From NCBI GenBank assembly GCA_028874335.1, contig JAPPJY010000037.1, positions 62,001 to 126,000 on the forward strand: a DNA stretch of 64,000 nt, read 5' to 3'. A program made the position numbers and the translations under genes. Source of the DNA: Gemmatimonadota bacterium. GTDB lineage: Bacteria > Latescibacterota > UBA2968 > GCA-2709665. Below are positions 8,107 through 16,881 of the stretch, one piece after another. Under the pieces are notes generated by a model. That model did not search any database, had not been told where the DNA came from, and saw nothing but the letters and a program-made list of their open reading frames with translations. The stretch's first letter is position 1. The number at the start of each line of letters is the position of its first letter.

Positions 8107-10074
8107 ATGGCAGAAGGTTCGGCAGCTGCGGTATCGGCCGACATTGAGGACGGACTCGACAGGCAGACGGTGACGCTGCGAAGCGTTCTCCTGGCAGGAG
8201 TATTGGCGGTCGGGGTAAACCTCGTTGTGAACTACGTGGAGTACGTGGTCCACGCGTCGCGGATGACGTTGAGTCACTTTCCGATGGGCACTCTGCTGCT
8301 CTACCTCCTGTTGGCGCTGGGACTGAACCCGCTCTGCCGGCTGCTCGCAAGGCGGTTTGCGCTATCCTCGACGGAACTGCTGGTCGTGCTGGCGGGAGGT
8401 CTCGTCGGCGGGGCCATTCCGTCTGTGGGGCTGACGGGCTATTTCCTGGGGGCCATTGCGGCGCCTTTCTACTTCGCGACGCCGGAGAATCAGTGGGGGG
8501 AGTTCTTCCATCCAAATATCCCGCATTGGCTGGCGCCGAGAAACACGAACGGCACGTTGAATCACCTTTTCGAAGGAATGCCGCCCGGCGATGCCATTCC
8601 CTGGAACGCCTGGTTCGTACCGGTGGTTTGCTGGATGGGTCTGATTACCGCCCTGTTTTTCGGTTCGGTCTGCCTTGCGGTGATTCTGCGCAAGCAGTGG
8701 ATGGAAAGCGAACGCATTTCGTTTCCTATTTTGCGCCCGGTTACCGACCTTACCGAACGGGCGGAGGCATGGGAATTCCCGCGGCTCTTCTGGATCGGAT
8801 TCGCAGTCGCGTTCGGCATTCTGGCCTGGAACATGATCAACTATTTCGTTCCCGGCTTTCCGCAAATACCGAATATCCGGTGGGGCCCCTGGATCAGGTT
8901 CGAACGATATTTCCCGGGGCTGTGGACGCGGATCAATATGTTCACGATTTCCTTCTGCTATTTCGCCAACATAGACGTGTTATTCAGTCTCTGGTTCTTC
9001 GATCTTCTGTTCATCATTCGCAGCGGGATTCTGAACCGGCTGGGTATTAACGCCAGTTCGTGGTCCCACGCCTCCGCCGATTTCCAGTGGGTGCCTCTGG
9101 GCGCGTTTTTTGCGATGGTGGGATGGGGGTTCTGGACGTCGCGGAACCACCTGAAACTGGTCTTCATGAAGGCCCTCGGGAGGCACGCGCCCCTGGATGA
9201 CAAGGATGAGATGATGTCGTTCCGGACGGCGGTATTCGGGCTGATTGTGTGCGTTTTATTCGCTGTTTTCTGGTGGTGGCAGGCCGGAATGAGTCTTGTC
9301 CTGGCGTTTGCGTTTGTTCTGGCCGCGTTCATCCTCTATCTGGGCGTTTCGCGCATCGTATCCGACGTGGGTCTGGTCTTCATCAGCATGCCCGTGGGAC
9401 CGCAGCGGTTCGTCACGTCGCTGTTCGGATCGCGGAATCTGTCGGGGTCCAGCCTGACGACGCTGGGATTCACGAACGGCATCGCGTCCTACGGCAAGGG
9501 CCTGTTCATGCCTTCTGTCATCCACGGCGCCAAACTGGCGGACATATGCCCCCGGGACGGGCGGCGGCGTGTGCTGGCTGCTTTACTGCTGGCGTTCGGT
9601 TTGGGGTGTATATTCTCGGTTGTGTTTACGTTGTATCTGGGATATACGTACGGGGCCTATAATTTCAACGATTGGCCGTTTACGAGGTACAGCAAGTCCG
9701 GCTTTGGACGTGTGATGACCCAGATGAACAACCCGGAGCCGCCCCACCGGTTGCAGTTGAGTCTGTTCGGGATTGGCGCCGCGGTGATGTCTTTGCTGAC
9801 ATTCCTGAAGTACCGGTTTCCATGGTGGCCTTTTCACCCCGTTGGATTCGCGCTTGCCGGTACGGGGACGTCCGTGCGATATACCGTGTTTTCGGTCTTT
9901 CTGGCCTGGGCGATCAAATTCCTGATTCTGCGGATCGGCGGGGCGGCGCTCTACCGGCGTTACGTGCCGTTTTTCCTGGGTGTACTTGTGGGTTACTCCA
10001 CGGGCGTAGGTCTATCGCTCGTTGTGGATATGGTGTGGTTTCCGGGTGGCGGGCACTCGATCCACGGATATTGA
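8107..10074 (+). CDS. Polytopic membrane protein, DUF6785/DUF6784 type
   Basis: This is a 655-residue integral membrane protein with roughly twelve hydrophobic segments. The first is at about residues 24-46 (VLLAGVLAVGVNLVVNYVEYV), and ALGLNPLCRLLARRFALSSTELLVVLAGGLVGGAIPSVGL-type sequence follows. The stretch PFYFATPENQWGEFFHPNIPHWL is characteristic of a family of unknown function found in Planctomycetes, Verrucomicrobia, Lentisphaerae and Latescibacteria (DUF6785). ATG 8107 is chosen after GGGGAAGGG; an in-frame GTG lies at 8080. A permease-like role is suggested by topology only. The 270 bp upstream show no gene. Confidence 0.75.
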   Translation: MAEGSAAAVSADIEDGLDRQTVTLRSVLLAGVLAVGVNLVVNYVEYVVHASRMTLSHFPMGTLLLYLLLALGLNPLCRLLARRFALSSTELLVVLAGGLVGGAIPSVGLTGYFLGAIAAPFYFATPENQWGEFFHPNIPHWLAPRNTNGTLNHLFEGMPPGDAIPWNAWFVPVVCWMGLITALFFGSVCLAVILRKQWMESERISFPILRPVTDLTERAEAWEFPRLFWIGFAVAFGILAWNMINYFVPGFPQIPNIRWGPWIRFERYFPGLWTRINMFTISFCYFANIDVLFSLWFFDLLFIIRSGILNRLGINASSWSHASADFQWVPLGAFFAMVGWGFWTSRNHLKLVFMKALGRHAPLDDKDEMMSFRTAVFGLIVCVLFAVFWWWQAGMSLVLAFAFVLAAFILYLGVSRIVSDVGLVFISMPVGPQRFVTSLFGSRNLSGSSLTTLGFTNGIASYGKGLFMPSVIHGAKLADICPRDGRRRVLAALLLAFGLGCIFSVVFTLYLGYTYGAYNFNDWPFTRYSKSGFGRVMTQMNNPEPPHRLQLSLFGIGAAVMSLLTFLKYRFPWWPFHPVGFALAGTGTSVRYTVFSVFLAWAIKFLILRIGGAALYRRYVPFFLGVLVGYSTGVGLSLVVDMVWFPGGGHSIHGY

Positions 10075-10188
10075 CGCACCGTGCGAGGGTACGACGTTGG
10101 ATCCGATGGTCATTAGCCGCAATCCGAAAAAACAGCAACGCGGCGACGCGAAAAAGCCCTCCGACACGGGGCAATATCGACGTATATA

Positions 10189-10310
10189 AGGACGTTTTTT
10201 CCCTTCACGTCCAGTGCCCTGGTGTATCCTGGTAATCAGCCGTCTAATCGCCTTTATTTACAAGCACATATTCGAATTAACGTCCCCGAAGACTTACGAA
10301 TCAAGGTTAG
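10189..10310. repeat. 122-bp dispersed intergenic repeat, copy A
   Basis: The 274-bp gap before the class III aminotransferase contains a 122-bp block that recurs in the same orientation at 46941-47062. About 108 of 122 positions match by eye, without gaps. The best-conserved core is ctggtgtatcctggtaatca and the flanking ctaatcgcctttatt and catattcgaattaac. Weaker similarity (gcaacgcggc) continues about 60 bp to the left. It has no convincing open frame and no terminal inverted repeats. It could be a small RNA, a regulatory element or the remnant of a mobile element. Confidence 0.75.
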
Positions 10311-10348
10311 TTGGAGACCTGGATATGAATTCCTTCCGGAGGTAAATC

Positions 10349-11575
10349 ATGGAAACGGCGGTTGAGCGATCGGTTGCCCGCTCGTGGGAGTTGTACGACG
10401 CGGCACAGGAGGTCATCCCACTGGGCACGCAGACCCATTCCAAGGCCCCGAGAGAGGCGCTTCGGGGGGTGGAGCCCTGCTACCTGGTTCGGGGCGATGG
10501 TTGCCGGGTGTGGGACATTGATGGTAACGAATATATAGATTTCAGGAACGGGCTTGGACCCATCACCCTGGGGTACCGCTTTCCGGCGGTCGATAATGCC
10601 GTCAGGCAACAACTGGAGAGTGGTATCGTGTTCAGCTATCCGCACCCGTTGGAAGTCGAGGTCGCACAGCGGCTGGTCGAGGTGTTGCGCTGCGCGGAGC
10701 GCGTCAGATTCCTGAAGACGGGCGGCGAAGCCATGGCGGCCGCGCACCGCCTTTCGAGGGCGTTTACGGAGCGGGAACTCATCCTGACCTGCGGGTATCA
10801 CGGCTGGGTCAATACGATGGCTCGAGGAGGGGTGCCGGAAGCGACGCGCAAGACTTACATCGCGATGCCGTGGGGCGACATCGGGCCGTATGCCAACGCA
10901 TTCGAGGCTTCAAAGGGTGAGATTGCCGGCGTCAGCGTGGCTTGCGCCTATGCGGAAGTCGAGCAGGGGCGTACGTTTCTGAGGGAACTGCGGACGTTGA
11001 CGCGGCAGCACGGCGCCGTCCTCATTTTCGACGAGATCGTTACCGGGTTCCGGCTGCGGCGCGCGGGCGCGCAGGAATATTTCGGGGTGACTCCCGACCT
11101 GGCGGTGTTTGCAAAAGGCCTGTCGAACGGGGTGCCCCTCTCATGTTTTGCTGGGAATTCGGCGGTGATGGAGACGGTGAAAGACTGCGTCATATCGTCC
11201 ACCTTCGGAGGGGATACGCTCGGACTGGCCGCGGCGCGGGCGGTGCTGGACGTGTACGAACGCGAAGATGTGATCGGTACGCTGTGGAAACGCGGTGAAC
11301 AGCTTCACGAAGGCTTCAATGCGTACAGCGGGAAATTGGGCCTTCCCGCGCGATTCACGGGAGCGGCGCCGGTTGGGCAACTGGTTATCGATCATCCCGA
11401 CGCGGCCCGGCTGTTTCTCAGGTTCAACGAGGAAGTACTGAAGCGAGGGATCATTGTCTATTCGGTCTGTTACACCAATTACTCGCATACCGAGGCCGAT
11501 ATCGAAGAGGCCGTCGGCGCCATGAGCGAGGCGTTGGAAGTGATGGCAATAGAAGGGTTGTTCGATAGAGGGTAA
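10349..11575 (+). CDS. Class III aminotransferase, glutamate-1-semialdehyde aminomutase-like
   Basis: The product has 408 residues, starting at ATG 10349 after TCCGGAGGTAAATC. The fold-type I PLP signature is clear: VWDIDGNEYIDFRNGLGPITLGY near the N-terminus, IFDEIVTGFR with Asp228, and FAKGLSNGVPLS with PLP Lys256. It resembles glutamate-1-semialdehyde 2,1-aminomutase (HemL), but no heme-biosynthesis genes lie nearby and another HemL-like protein is at 52659. In this kind of genome such enzymes are often amino-sugar or amino-acid aminotransferases. The family is certain and the substrate is unknown. Confidence 0.85.
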   Translation: METAVERSVARSWELYDAAQEVIPLGTQTHSKAPREALRGVEPCYLVRGDGCRVWDIDGNEYIDFRNGLGPITLGYRFPAVDNAVRQQLESGIVFSYPHPLEVEVAQRLVEVLRCAERVRFLKTGGEAMAAAHRLSRAFTERELILTCGYHGWVNTMARGGVPEATRKTYIAMPWGDIGPYANAFEASKGEIAGVSVACAYAEVEQGRTFLRELRTLTRQHGAVLIFDEIVTGFRLRRAGAQEYFGVTPDLAVFAKGLSNGVPLSCFAGNSAVMETVKDCVISSTFGGDTLGLAAARAVLDVYEREDVIGTLWKRGEQLHEGFNAYSGKLGLPARFTGAAPVGQLVIDHPDAARLFLRFNEEVLKRGIIVYSVCYTNYSHTEADIEEAVGAMSEALEVMAIEGLFDRG

Positions 11576-11636
11576 CTTTCGTATCTTAAGGGCATTCCTT
11601 ATCGCTACTTTGTGTGCTTCGTTTCGCGGACATTCG

Positions 11637-11828
11637 TAAGAAGCTGTTTTAAAATTCCCGGTGAGTTCCCGAGCGCGCGCGAAAATGTGTCGGTCAAGGC
11701 GGGCAAGTTCGCCTAAGAGAGGCGAGCAAGCGCAGCCTCGACCTCTCGATACGGGTGGATTTGACCAACGCAGACCGACGCTTTTGCAGCCGCGCGAAGA
11801 CCGCTGGGGGTTTTAAGACAGCTTCTAA
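11637..11828. mobile_element. MITE-like element with 18-bp terminal inverted repeats
   Basis: The element is 192 bp and lies between the class III aminotransferase and the large GWxTD gene. The left end is taagaagctgttttaaaa (11637-11654) and the right end is ttttaagacagcttctaa (11811-11828); 16 of 18 positions are complementary. Inner arms also pair: gcgcgaaaatgtgtcggtc on the left against gaccgacgcttttgc and ccgcgcg on the right, so the whole element can fold as a long imperfect hairpin. There is no coding capacity. Related pieces lie at 19648-19789 and 54044-54093. This is the profile of a non-autonomous element; no transposase is present in the window. Confidence 0.7.
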
Positions 11829-11843
11829 GATTCGGAGGAGCGT

Positions 11844-14800
11844 TTGTTGAGGTTTCTTGCCATCGCTGCGGCCTTTCTGGGTCTTTCAACCGGGGCCTCT
11901 GCCGTCCCGCCCGCCATCTTTTCGCCGGATGGCGAGCGGGTCGTATGGCTCATACCTTCGGGCAAACCAATGGTCCTGTTAACCCAGATCTGGATGGGAC
12001 GTGCCGACGGGACGATGCCCATCAGGACGGGGATTTACCTGGGCCCTCCGGGAGACGTGGGTTTCCTGCCGGGAGGTGGGTTGGTTTACCTGGAGCGGGC
12101 GCTGGACCACGTCGCGTTCGGCACGACGCCGCTGGGCAGACTCACGTCCGATTCCCGCAGACAGCGTCGCCTTCCCCTGGCGCGCAATCGGATCTGGCGA
12201 ATTGACGCTTCCGGCGAGTCGCGCTGGCCGTTGCCCGGCGAAATGGACCCGATCGATCTGGCGGTTGCGCCGGACGGAAGTCGACTGGCCGTAACGGACC
12301 GTGAGGGGTTGTGGCTCGTCGATGCATTTGGGCGCGCCCGGCTGCTCGTGCGCGGACACGTGCGCGGTCCCCTGGAGTGGTCTCAAGGCGCCGACGCCGT
12401 TGCGGCGGTTGTGGAAGGCGAATCGTCATATGTCGGAATGGATGGCGCCGAAGTGCCGGCGTGGAGCAGTTCAAGCAACGAAGGTGGGGCGAAGCCTCCG
12501 AAGCCGGCGGAGGAAAACGAGATTGACGCGGCCATGCTCATGGTTCACCAGGCGCTGAACTGGTGGGTCCGGGGTCATCACGCGATGCACCGGGGGGAGT
12601 ATCGCAGCGCCAGGGATGCCTACCGCGAATCGGTCAGCGGATTCAAGGAAATCCGAAAGACGTATACTCCCCTGGGTCTTTCTCGGGGAAGCTGTCAGGG
12701 CTACATTGATGCAATTCGACGCCGTATCAGAAACGACGAGGCGCTGAAGGAAGCGGTATGCTCGGAACGTCTGCTCGTTGTCGGTGACCTGATTTCAGAG
12801 TTCAACTCGGCTCGCGCCAATGAAACTAAGGCTGGCCTGGGCGGGCTCTTGTCATGGGCGTCCGCTGAACTGAAGGAGCGGCGGTTGGACCCGTCCTCGA
12901 GAGCACGGGATCTGGCGCAACTCAGGCATCTCTTCCAATGTCCGGCAACGGACGAACCCCACATGCCTGAAATCGGATACTTTTTCCGGCCCGCCGTTCA
13001 CGCCGCCGGCCCCGTGTTGACCTGCTACTGGCACCGGGGGCGGGTGCAATATCTGCTGGGAAGCCCCGGCGGATTCGCCGTGGAGGCGCAGAATATACCG
13101 CGCGCCAGGGTCGATTCGCTCTTCGACCTGGGCGTGGCGCGGCTTAACAGGAATGAGGTGGACCAGGCGATCTTTCCGCTGCGCGTCGTTGCCCACCAGC
13201 GCCCCCGAAATAAAGATGCGCATCTGAAGCTGGGTTATGCGTTTCTGGAGGACAAATACTACAGGGGCGCGAAATGGGCATTCAGAAAGGCGGCGGCGCT
13301 GCCGGGCAACGACCCCGAACCCTACTACGGTCTGGGCCTCGTGTTGATGGAACTGCACAACGAGCGCTACCAGGCCATAACCTATTTCAGAAAAGCCTTG
13401 ATGCGCGATCGGGACTTCGTGGATGCCCAGTATAAGATCGCACTCGTGAGATATATGCTCAACGAGCACGACGTGAAACCGGAGTTGGACCGGGTGCTGA
13501 AGACGGATCCGGAGTACGCCGACGCCTATCTTTTGATGGGAGATTGGTACGCCAATTTCATGGAGGATTACGAAGAGGCGATTGTCTGGTACACCCGGTA
13601 TCTCGCGATGCGGCCGGCCGACCAGAAGGTGGGGAGGCGGCTGGGACATGCGTACCTGAGAGTGAAAGACTACGACCGGATTCTGGAGAAAGTCCAGGTG
13701 TTTACAGACGAGTACCCCGATGCAATTGAACTGATGCCGATTGTGGCTCAGGCTTGCGCAAAGCGCAACAAATACGATATGGCGATGGGGTTTTTCTCAA
13801 CGTACATATCGCGGCTGAAACAGGATCAGCGGGCGCTTTATGATGACATCGGACTGATCGCGTCACCCGAGGAGATTGCCGAGTATGAACAGACGTCGGG
13901 CGAGCTGAGGACGGCGTTTCTGGAGCGGTTCTGGAACGTGCGCGATCCGGATATCGGGACTTCCGTCAACGAAAGGTTGCTGGAACATTACAGAAGGGTC
14001 TGGTACGCCAGCCTGGAATTTTCCGACGGCAAGCAGCCCTGGGACCGTCGTGGCGAGGTGTACATTCGGTTCGGCGATCCGGACCACGTGACAAGTTCAC
14101 GGAACGTGAATTTCCGGCACCCCCTTCCCGTGCTGCGCGTAAAAGAGCGGTTGGCCAGGCAGTTGTATGGGGCCGAGGCCATTGGCGCGTCATTTATGGG
14201 TCCCGTCTTTCCCCTCCGCAATTTTGCTCTGGAGCGTGATATTCTTGGATTCGAAAGCGCCGCTGCTGATCTGGGCATTGAGGGCGAGCGCGACGCGTTT
14301 ACCGGTGGTGACCCCGACGGGTCCGATTCGAATTTGAGGCAGATGACGACGTCGGAGGGTAGCCGGGACGGGGGCTCGTCGTCCGACCGTAACGATACGG
14401 AACGTTCCAGCACCGCCGGAACGATCGGAGCGGCTGGAGATATCGGACAGAGTGAACTTGCAAGCACGGTTACAGGGCCCCTCCCATCCAGAATCAACAC
14501 GGAAGTTTTCGCGGGATCGGGTTTCAGTCCGGTTCTGAGCGCCGGGGCCGACCACGGGTCCACGCCGTGGGAGTCGTGGATCTATCTCAATATCGACGGC
14601 GGAATAGAGATCACGTTTACGGACGAGTTCAATTCACAGGTGTTTGACTTTGCACCGGTGCCTGATGCGCCTGACCTGGGTATCGAGCAGGTTACAAAGT
14701 TTCGTCGGTTTTCGCCCGCGATGGTTTTCAAGCAAGCGGTAGCCCTGACTCCCGATACCTTCACGCCGGAATACGCCGAGGCGCCGTTTGACTTCTACTA

Positions 14801-15593
14801 TACATTGGCCGACTTCAAAGGACCGGACGGCAATAGCGCTTTGGAAATCTACTACGGCATTCCGTGCGCCTCAACCAACTACCTGCCCGAACATAACGTC
14901 ACGCAGGTGGCCGTCCGCCGGCAACTGGCGCTGCTCTCGCCCAATTCGGACAGAGTCTACCGGAAGACTGCAGAGATGTTTTACAAGCAGCCTGGTAATC
15001 GAACAGGCCCCGACGTGGTCCTCCCGGACGTGGTCAGACTGGATGTGCCACCCGGCGTGTACAGGTTGGAAGTGAAGGCCAGGGACCGGATGACGGGTCG
15101 GCTTGGGATATACCGCCAGCAGGTCGTGGTCGAGTCCTACCATCGGGAAGGTCTCCGCGTGAGCGACCTCGAGTTGGCGTACAGTGTCAGCGATGCAGCC
15201 GCCGATCCTGGAAAATTCGGAAAAAACGGTCTGAACGTGGTACCGATGCCGTCCCGAACATTCGGGACCGGGCAGAATGTGTTTGTCTATTACGAAATTT
15301 ACAACTTGAAGCGTGATGAATTCGGCCAGACCCAGTACCGGGTCGAGTACACAATGGGGCCGAAGGCGGGCGGCGTACTGTCGAGGCTTGCGCAGACGCT
15401 TACAGGGAAGTCGAAAAAGCAGGGTGTGGCGATCGGATATGAACAACTCGGCGTGCAGGAGTCTGAAGTGGCATATACGGAACTGGAATTGGGAGAGGCG
15501 CGATCGGGACGTCACTACCTGAACGTCAAGGTAACGGACTTAAACAGTGGAAGATCTTTCGAAAAGGAAACCACGTTTGTCGTTCAGAAATAA
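11844..15593 (+). CDS. Large exported GWxTD protein with beta-propeller-like and TPR regions
   Basis: The product has 1249 residues. The start is TTG 11844 (or TTG 11847) after GGAGGAG at 11834-11840, and a signal peptide follows (LRFLAIAAAFLGLSTGASA). Residues about 20-200 carry WD40/PD40-like motifs (AIFSPDGERVVWLI, LAVAPDGSRLAVTD). Residues about 420-660 are TPR repeats (DAHLKLGYAFLEDKYYRGAKWAFRKAA and similar). The GWxTD domain is at about 690-745 (FLERFWNVRDPD, NERLLEHYRRVWYAS, QPWDRRGEVYIRFGDPD). The C-terminal beta region (WESWIYLNIDGGIEITFTDE, EIYYGIP) closely parallels the protein at 1592, so the two are paralogues. An acidic, Ser-rich linker lies at about 820-900. Role is unknown, probably periplasmic or cell surface. 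Confidence 0.8.
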   Translation: MLRFLAIAAAFLGLSTGASAVPPAIFSPDGERVVWLIPSGKPMVLLTQIWMGRADGTMPIRTGIYLGPPGDVGFLPGGGLVYLERALDHVAFGTTPLGRLTSDSRRQRRLPLARNRIWRIDASGESRWPLPGEMDPIDLAVAPDGSRLAVTDREGLWLVDAFGRARLLVRGHVRGPLEWSQGADAVAAVVEGESSYVGMDGAEVPAWSSSSNEGGAKPPKPAEENEIDAAMLMVHQALNWWVRGHHAMHRGEYRSARDAYRESVSGFKEIRKTYTPLGLSRGSCQGYIDAIRRRIRNDEALKEAVCSERLLVVGDLISEFNSARANETKAGLGGLLSWASAELKERRLDPSSRARDLAQLRHLFQCPATDEPHMPEIGYFFRPAVHAAGPVLTCYWHRGRVQYLLGSPGGFAVEAQNIPRARVDSLFDLGVARLNRNEVDQAIFPLRVVAHQRPRNKDAHLKLGYAFLEDKYYRGAKWAFRKAAALPGNDPEPYYGLGLVLMELHNERYQAITYFRKALMRDRDFVDAQYKIALVRYMLNEHDVKPELDRVLKTDPEYADAYLLMGDWYANFMEDYEEAIVWYTRYLAMRPADQKVGRRLGHAYLRVKDYDRILEKVQVFTDEYPDAIELMPIVAQACAKRNKYDMAMGFFSTYISRLKQDQRALYDDIGLIASPEEIAEYEQTSGELRTAFLERFWNVRDPDIGTSVNERLLEHYRRVWYASLEFSDGKQPWDRRGEVYIRFGDPDHVTSSRNVNFRHPLPVLRVKERLARQLYGAEAIGASFMGPVFPLRNFALERDILGFESAAADLGIEGERDAFTGGDPDGSDSNLRQMTTSEGSRDGGSSSDRNDTERSSTAGTIGAAGDIGQSELASTVTGPLPSRINTEVFAGSGFSPVLSAGADHGSTPWESWIYLNIDGGIEITFTDEFNSQVFDFAPVPDAPDLGIEQVTKFRRFSPAMVFKQAVALTPDTFTPEYAEAPFDFYYTLADFKGPDGNSALEIYYGIPCASTNYLPEHNVTQVAVRRQLALLSPNSDRVYRKTAEMFYKQPGNRTGPDVVLPDVVRLDVPPGVYRLEVKARDRMTGRLGIYRQQVVVESYHREGLRVSDLELAYSVSDAAADPGKFGKNGLNVVPMPSRTFGTGQNVFVYYEIYNLKRDEFGQTQYRVEYTMGPKAGGVLSRLAQTLTGKSKKQGVAIGYEQLGVQESEVAYTELELGEARSGRHYLNVKVTDLNSGRSFEKETTFVVQK

Positions 15594-15650
15594 CTCGTCG
15601 CCAGGAAGCGGACGAGTTGGGGAAAGACGCCGGTGAAGGAGAATGGGCAC

Positions 15651-16793
15651 ATGACGCGTGTGTTACTCTATTATCCACTCTTTTTCATCCTCGCATTTGG
15701 CCCGTCGCTTGCGTGGGCGGAGAGGGTCACCATAGAAGACGTCGACTTCGACGGCAATGGAACCATCGATCTGACCGATTTTGTCCTGTTCGCACGGGCG
15801 TACCAGTCGGACGACCCGATATACGATCTGGACGGCAGTCGCGCCGTGGATCTTCCCGACTTTGTTATCTTTGCGTCATTTTTCGGACAGATCGTAGTCG
15901 ACGGGCCTGTGCTGCCGATACTCAAGCATGAGCTTCTTGACGTACCGGCCGGCGAATTCATCATGGGGACCGACCGGGGGGGCCTGCCGCCGGACGGACC
16001 CGAGCACGTCGTCTACCTGGACGCGTTCAAAATAGACAAGTACGAGGTGAACAACGCGCAGTTCATCGCCTTTCTGAACGACAGGAACCGGAACACCAGA
16101 ATCGTCGGACGCACGGCGCCCTGGCAGACCGACGAGGATATCGCCTACGAGAACGCGGTGAATCGCAACCGGGACCCGGAAGACAACGTGCTCTACAATT
16201 TGGAATCGAGAAGAGCGGATATACGGATTTCGATCGACGTGCTGGCCGGGCGCGGAGGGGACGACGAAGAGGAAAGCGAAGAGTTGGGCCGCACCATCAA
16301 GGATGAGTACGTGCTGAAGGCATTCTACCTCGCCAACCGGGCGGTGACGAATGTGACCTGGTACGGCGCAAGGGCGTACTGCGAATGGGCCGGAATGCGC
16401 CTGCCCACAGAAGCGGAGTGGGAAAAGGCGGCGCGAGGGACGGACAAGCGGCCCTACCCCTGGGGTACGGCCACGCCTACTCCCGATCACGCTAATATCG
16501 CCGATCTGGTTGGCCGTACCGTGGATATAGGTAGCCATCCGAAGGGGCTGAGTCCCTACGGTGTGCACGATATGTCCGGTAATGCCTGGGAATGGTGCGA
16601 GGACTGGTTCAATCCCGACTATTACCATGATTCGCCGAAAGAAAATCCAAAGGGTCCGGAGATCGGACTCAACCGCGTCATGCGGGGCGGATCGTGGAAA
16701 TTCCGGGACCTTGCCGACACGACCACCAGATGGTTCGATGCGCCGTTTGCCACGGACGAGCAGATCGGTTTCCGGTGTGCGAGTGACTTCTGA
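15651..16793 (+). CDS. Exported SUMF1/FGE-fold protein with dockerin-like Ca-binding repeats
   Basis: The product has 380 residues. ATG 15651 follows GAAGGAGAA and gives a clean signal peptide (MTRVLLYYPLFFILAFGPSLAWA); a GTG at 15633 is less likely. Residues 32-80 hold two EF-hand, dockerin-like loops (DFDGNGTIDLTDFVLFARAY and DLDGSRAVDLPDFVIFASFF). From about residue 98 a formylglycine-generating-enzyme-like fold follows: GEFIMGTDRGG, KYEVNNAQFIAFL, MRLPTEAEWEKAARG, YGVHDMSGNAWEWCEDW, VMRGGSWK, GFRCASDF. True FGE has catalytic cysteines after the GGSW segment, but here it reads GGSWKFRDLADTTTRW without Cys. It is therefore probably not a sulfatase-activating enzyme, but a binding or other C-type-lectin-like member of the fold. 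Confidence 0.8.
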   Translation: MTRVLLYYPLFFILAFGPSLAWAERVTIEDVDFDGNGTIDLTDFVLFARAYQSDDPIYDLDGSRAVDLPDFVIFASFFGQIVVDGPVLPILKHELLDVPAGEFIMGTDRGGLPPDGPEHVVYLDAFKIDKYEVNNAQFIAFLNDRNRNTRIVGRTAPWQTDEDIAYENAVNRNRDPEDNVLYNLESRRADIRISIDVLAGRGGDDEEESEELGRTIKDEYVLKAFYLANRAVTNVTWYGARAYCEWAGMRLPTEAEWEKAARGTDKRPYPWGTATPTPDHANIADLVGRTVDIGSHPKGLSPYGVHDMSGNAWEWCEDWFNPDYYHDSPKENPKGPEIGLNRVMRGGSWKFRDLADTTTRWFDAPFATDEQIGFRCASDF

Positions 16794-16881
16794 GGGTCCT
16801 GGCGTGTGGCGGCAATCGACGCCGGTAATGGGAGGAACCGGCAGGCCGGTTTAATGGGACCAGGTGTGAGGGTAAGCGAAG

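Noticed and set aside
15651..16793. A genuine sulfatase-activating FGE
   Set aside because: The fold is right, but the Cys residues after GGSW that carry catalysis are absent.
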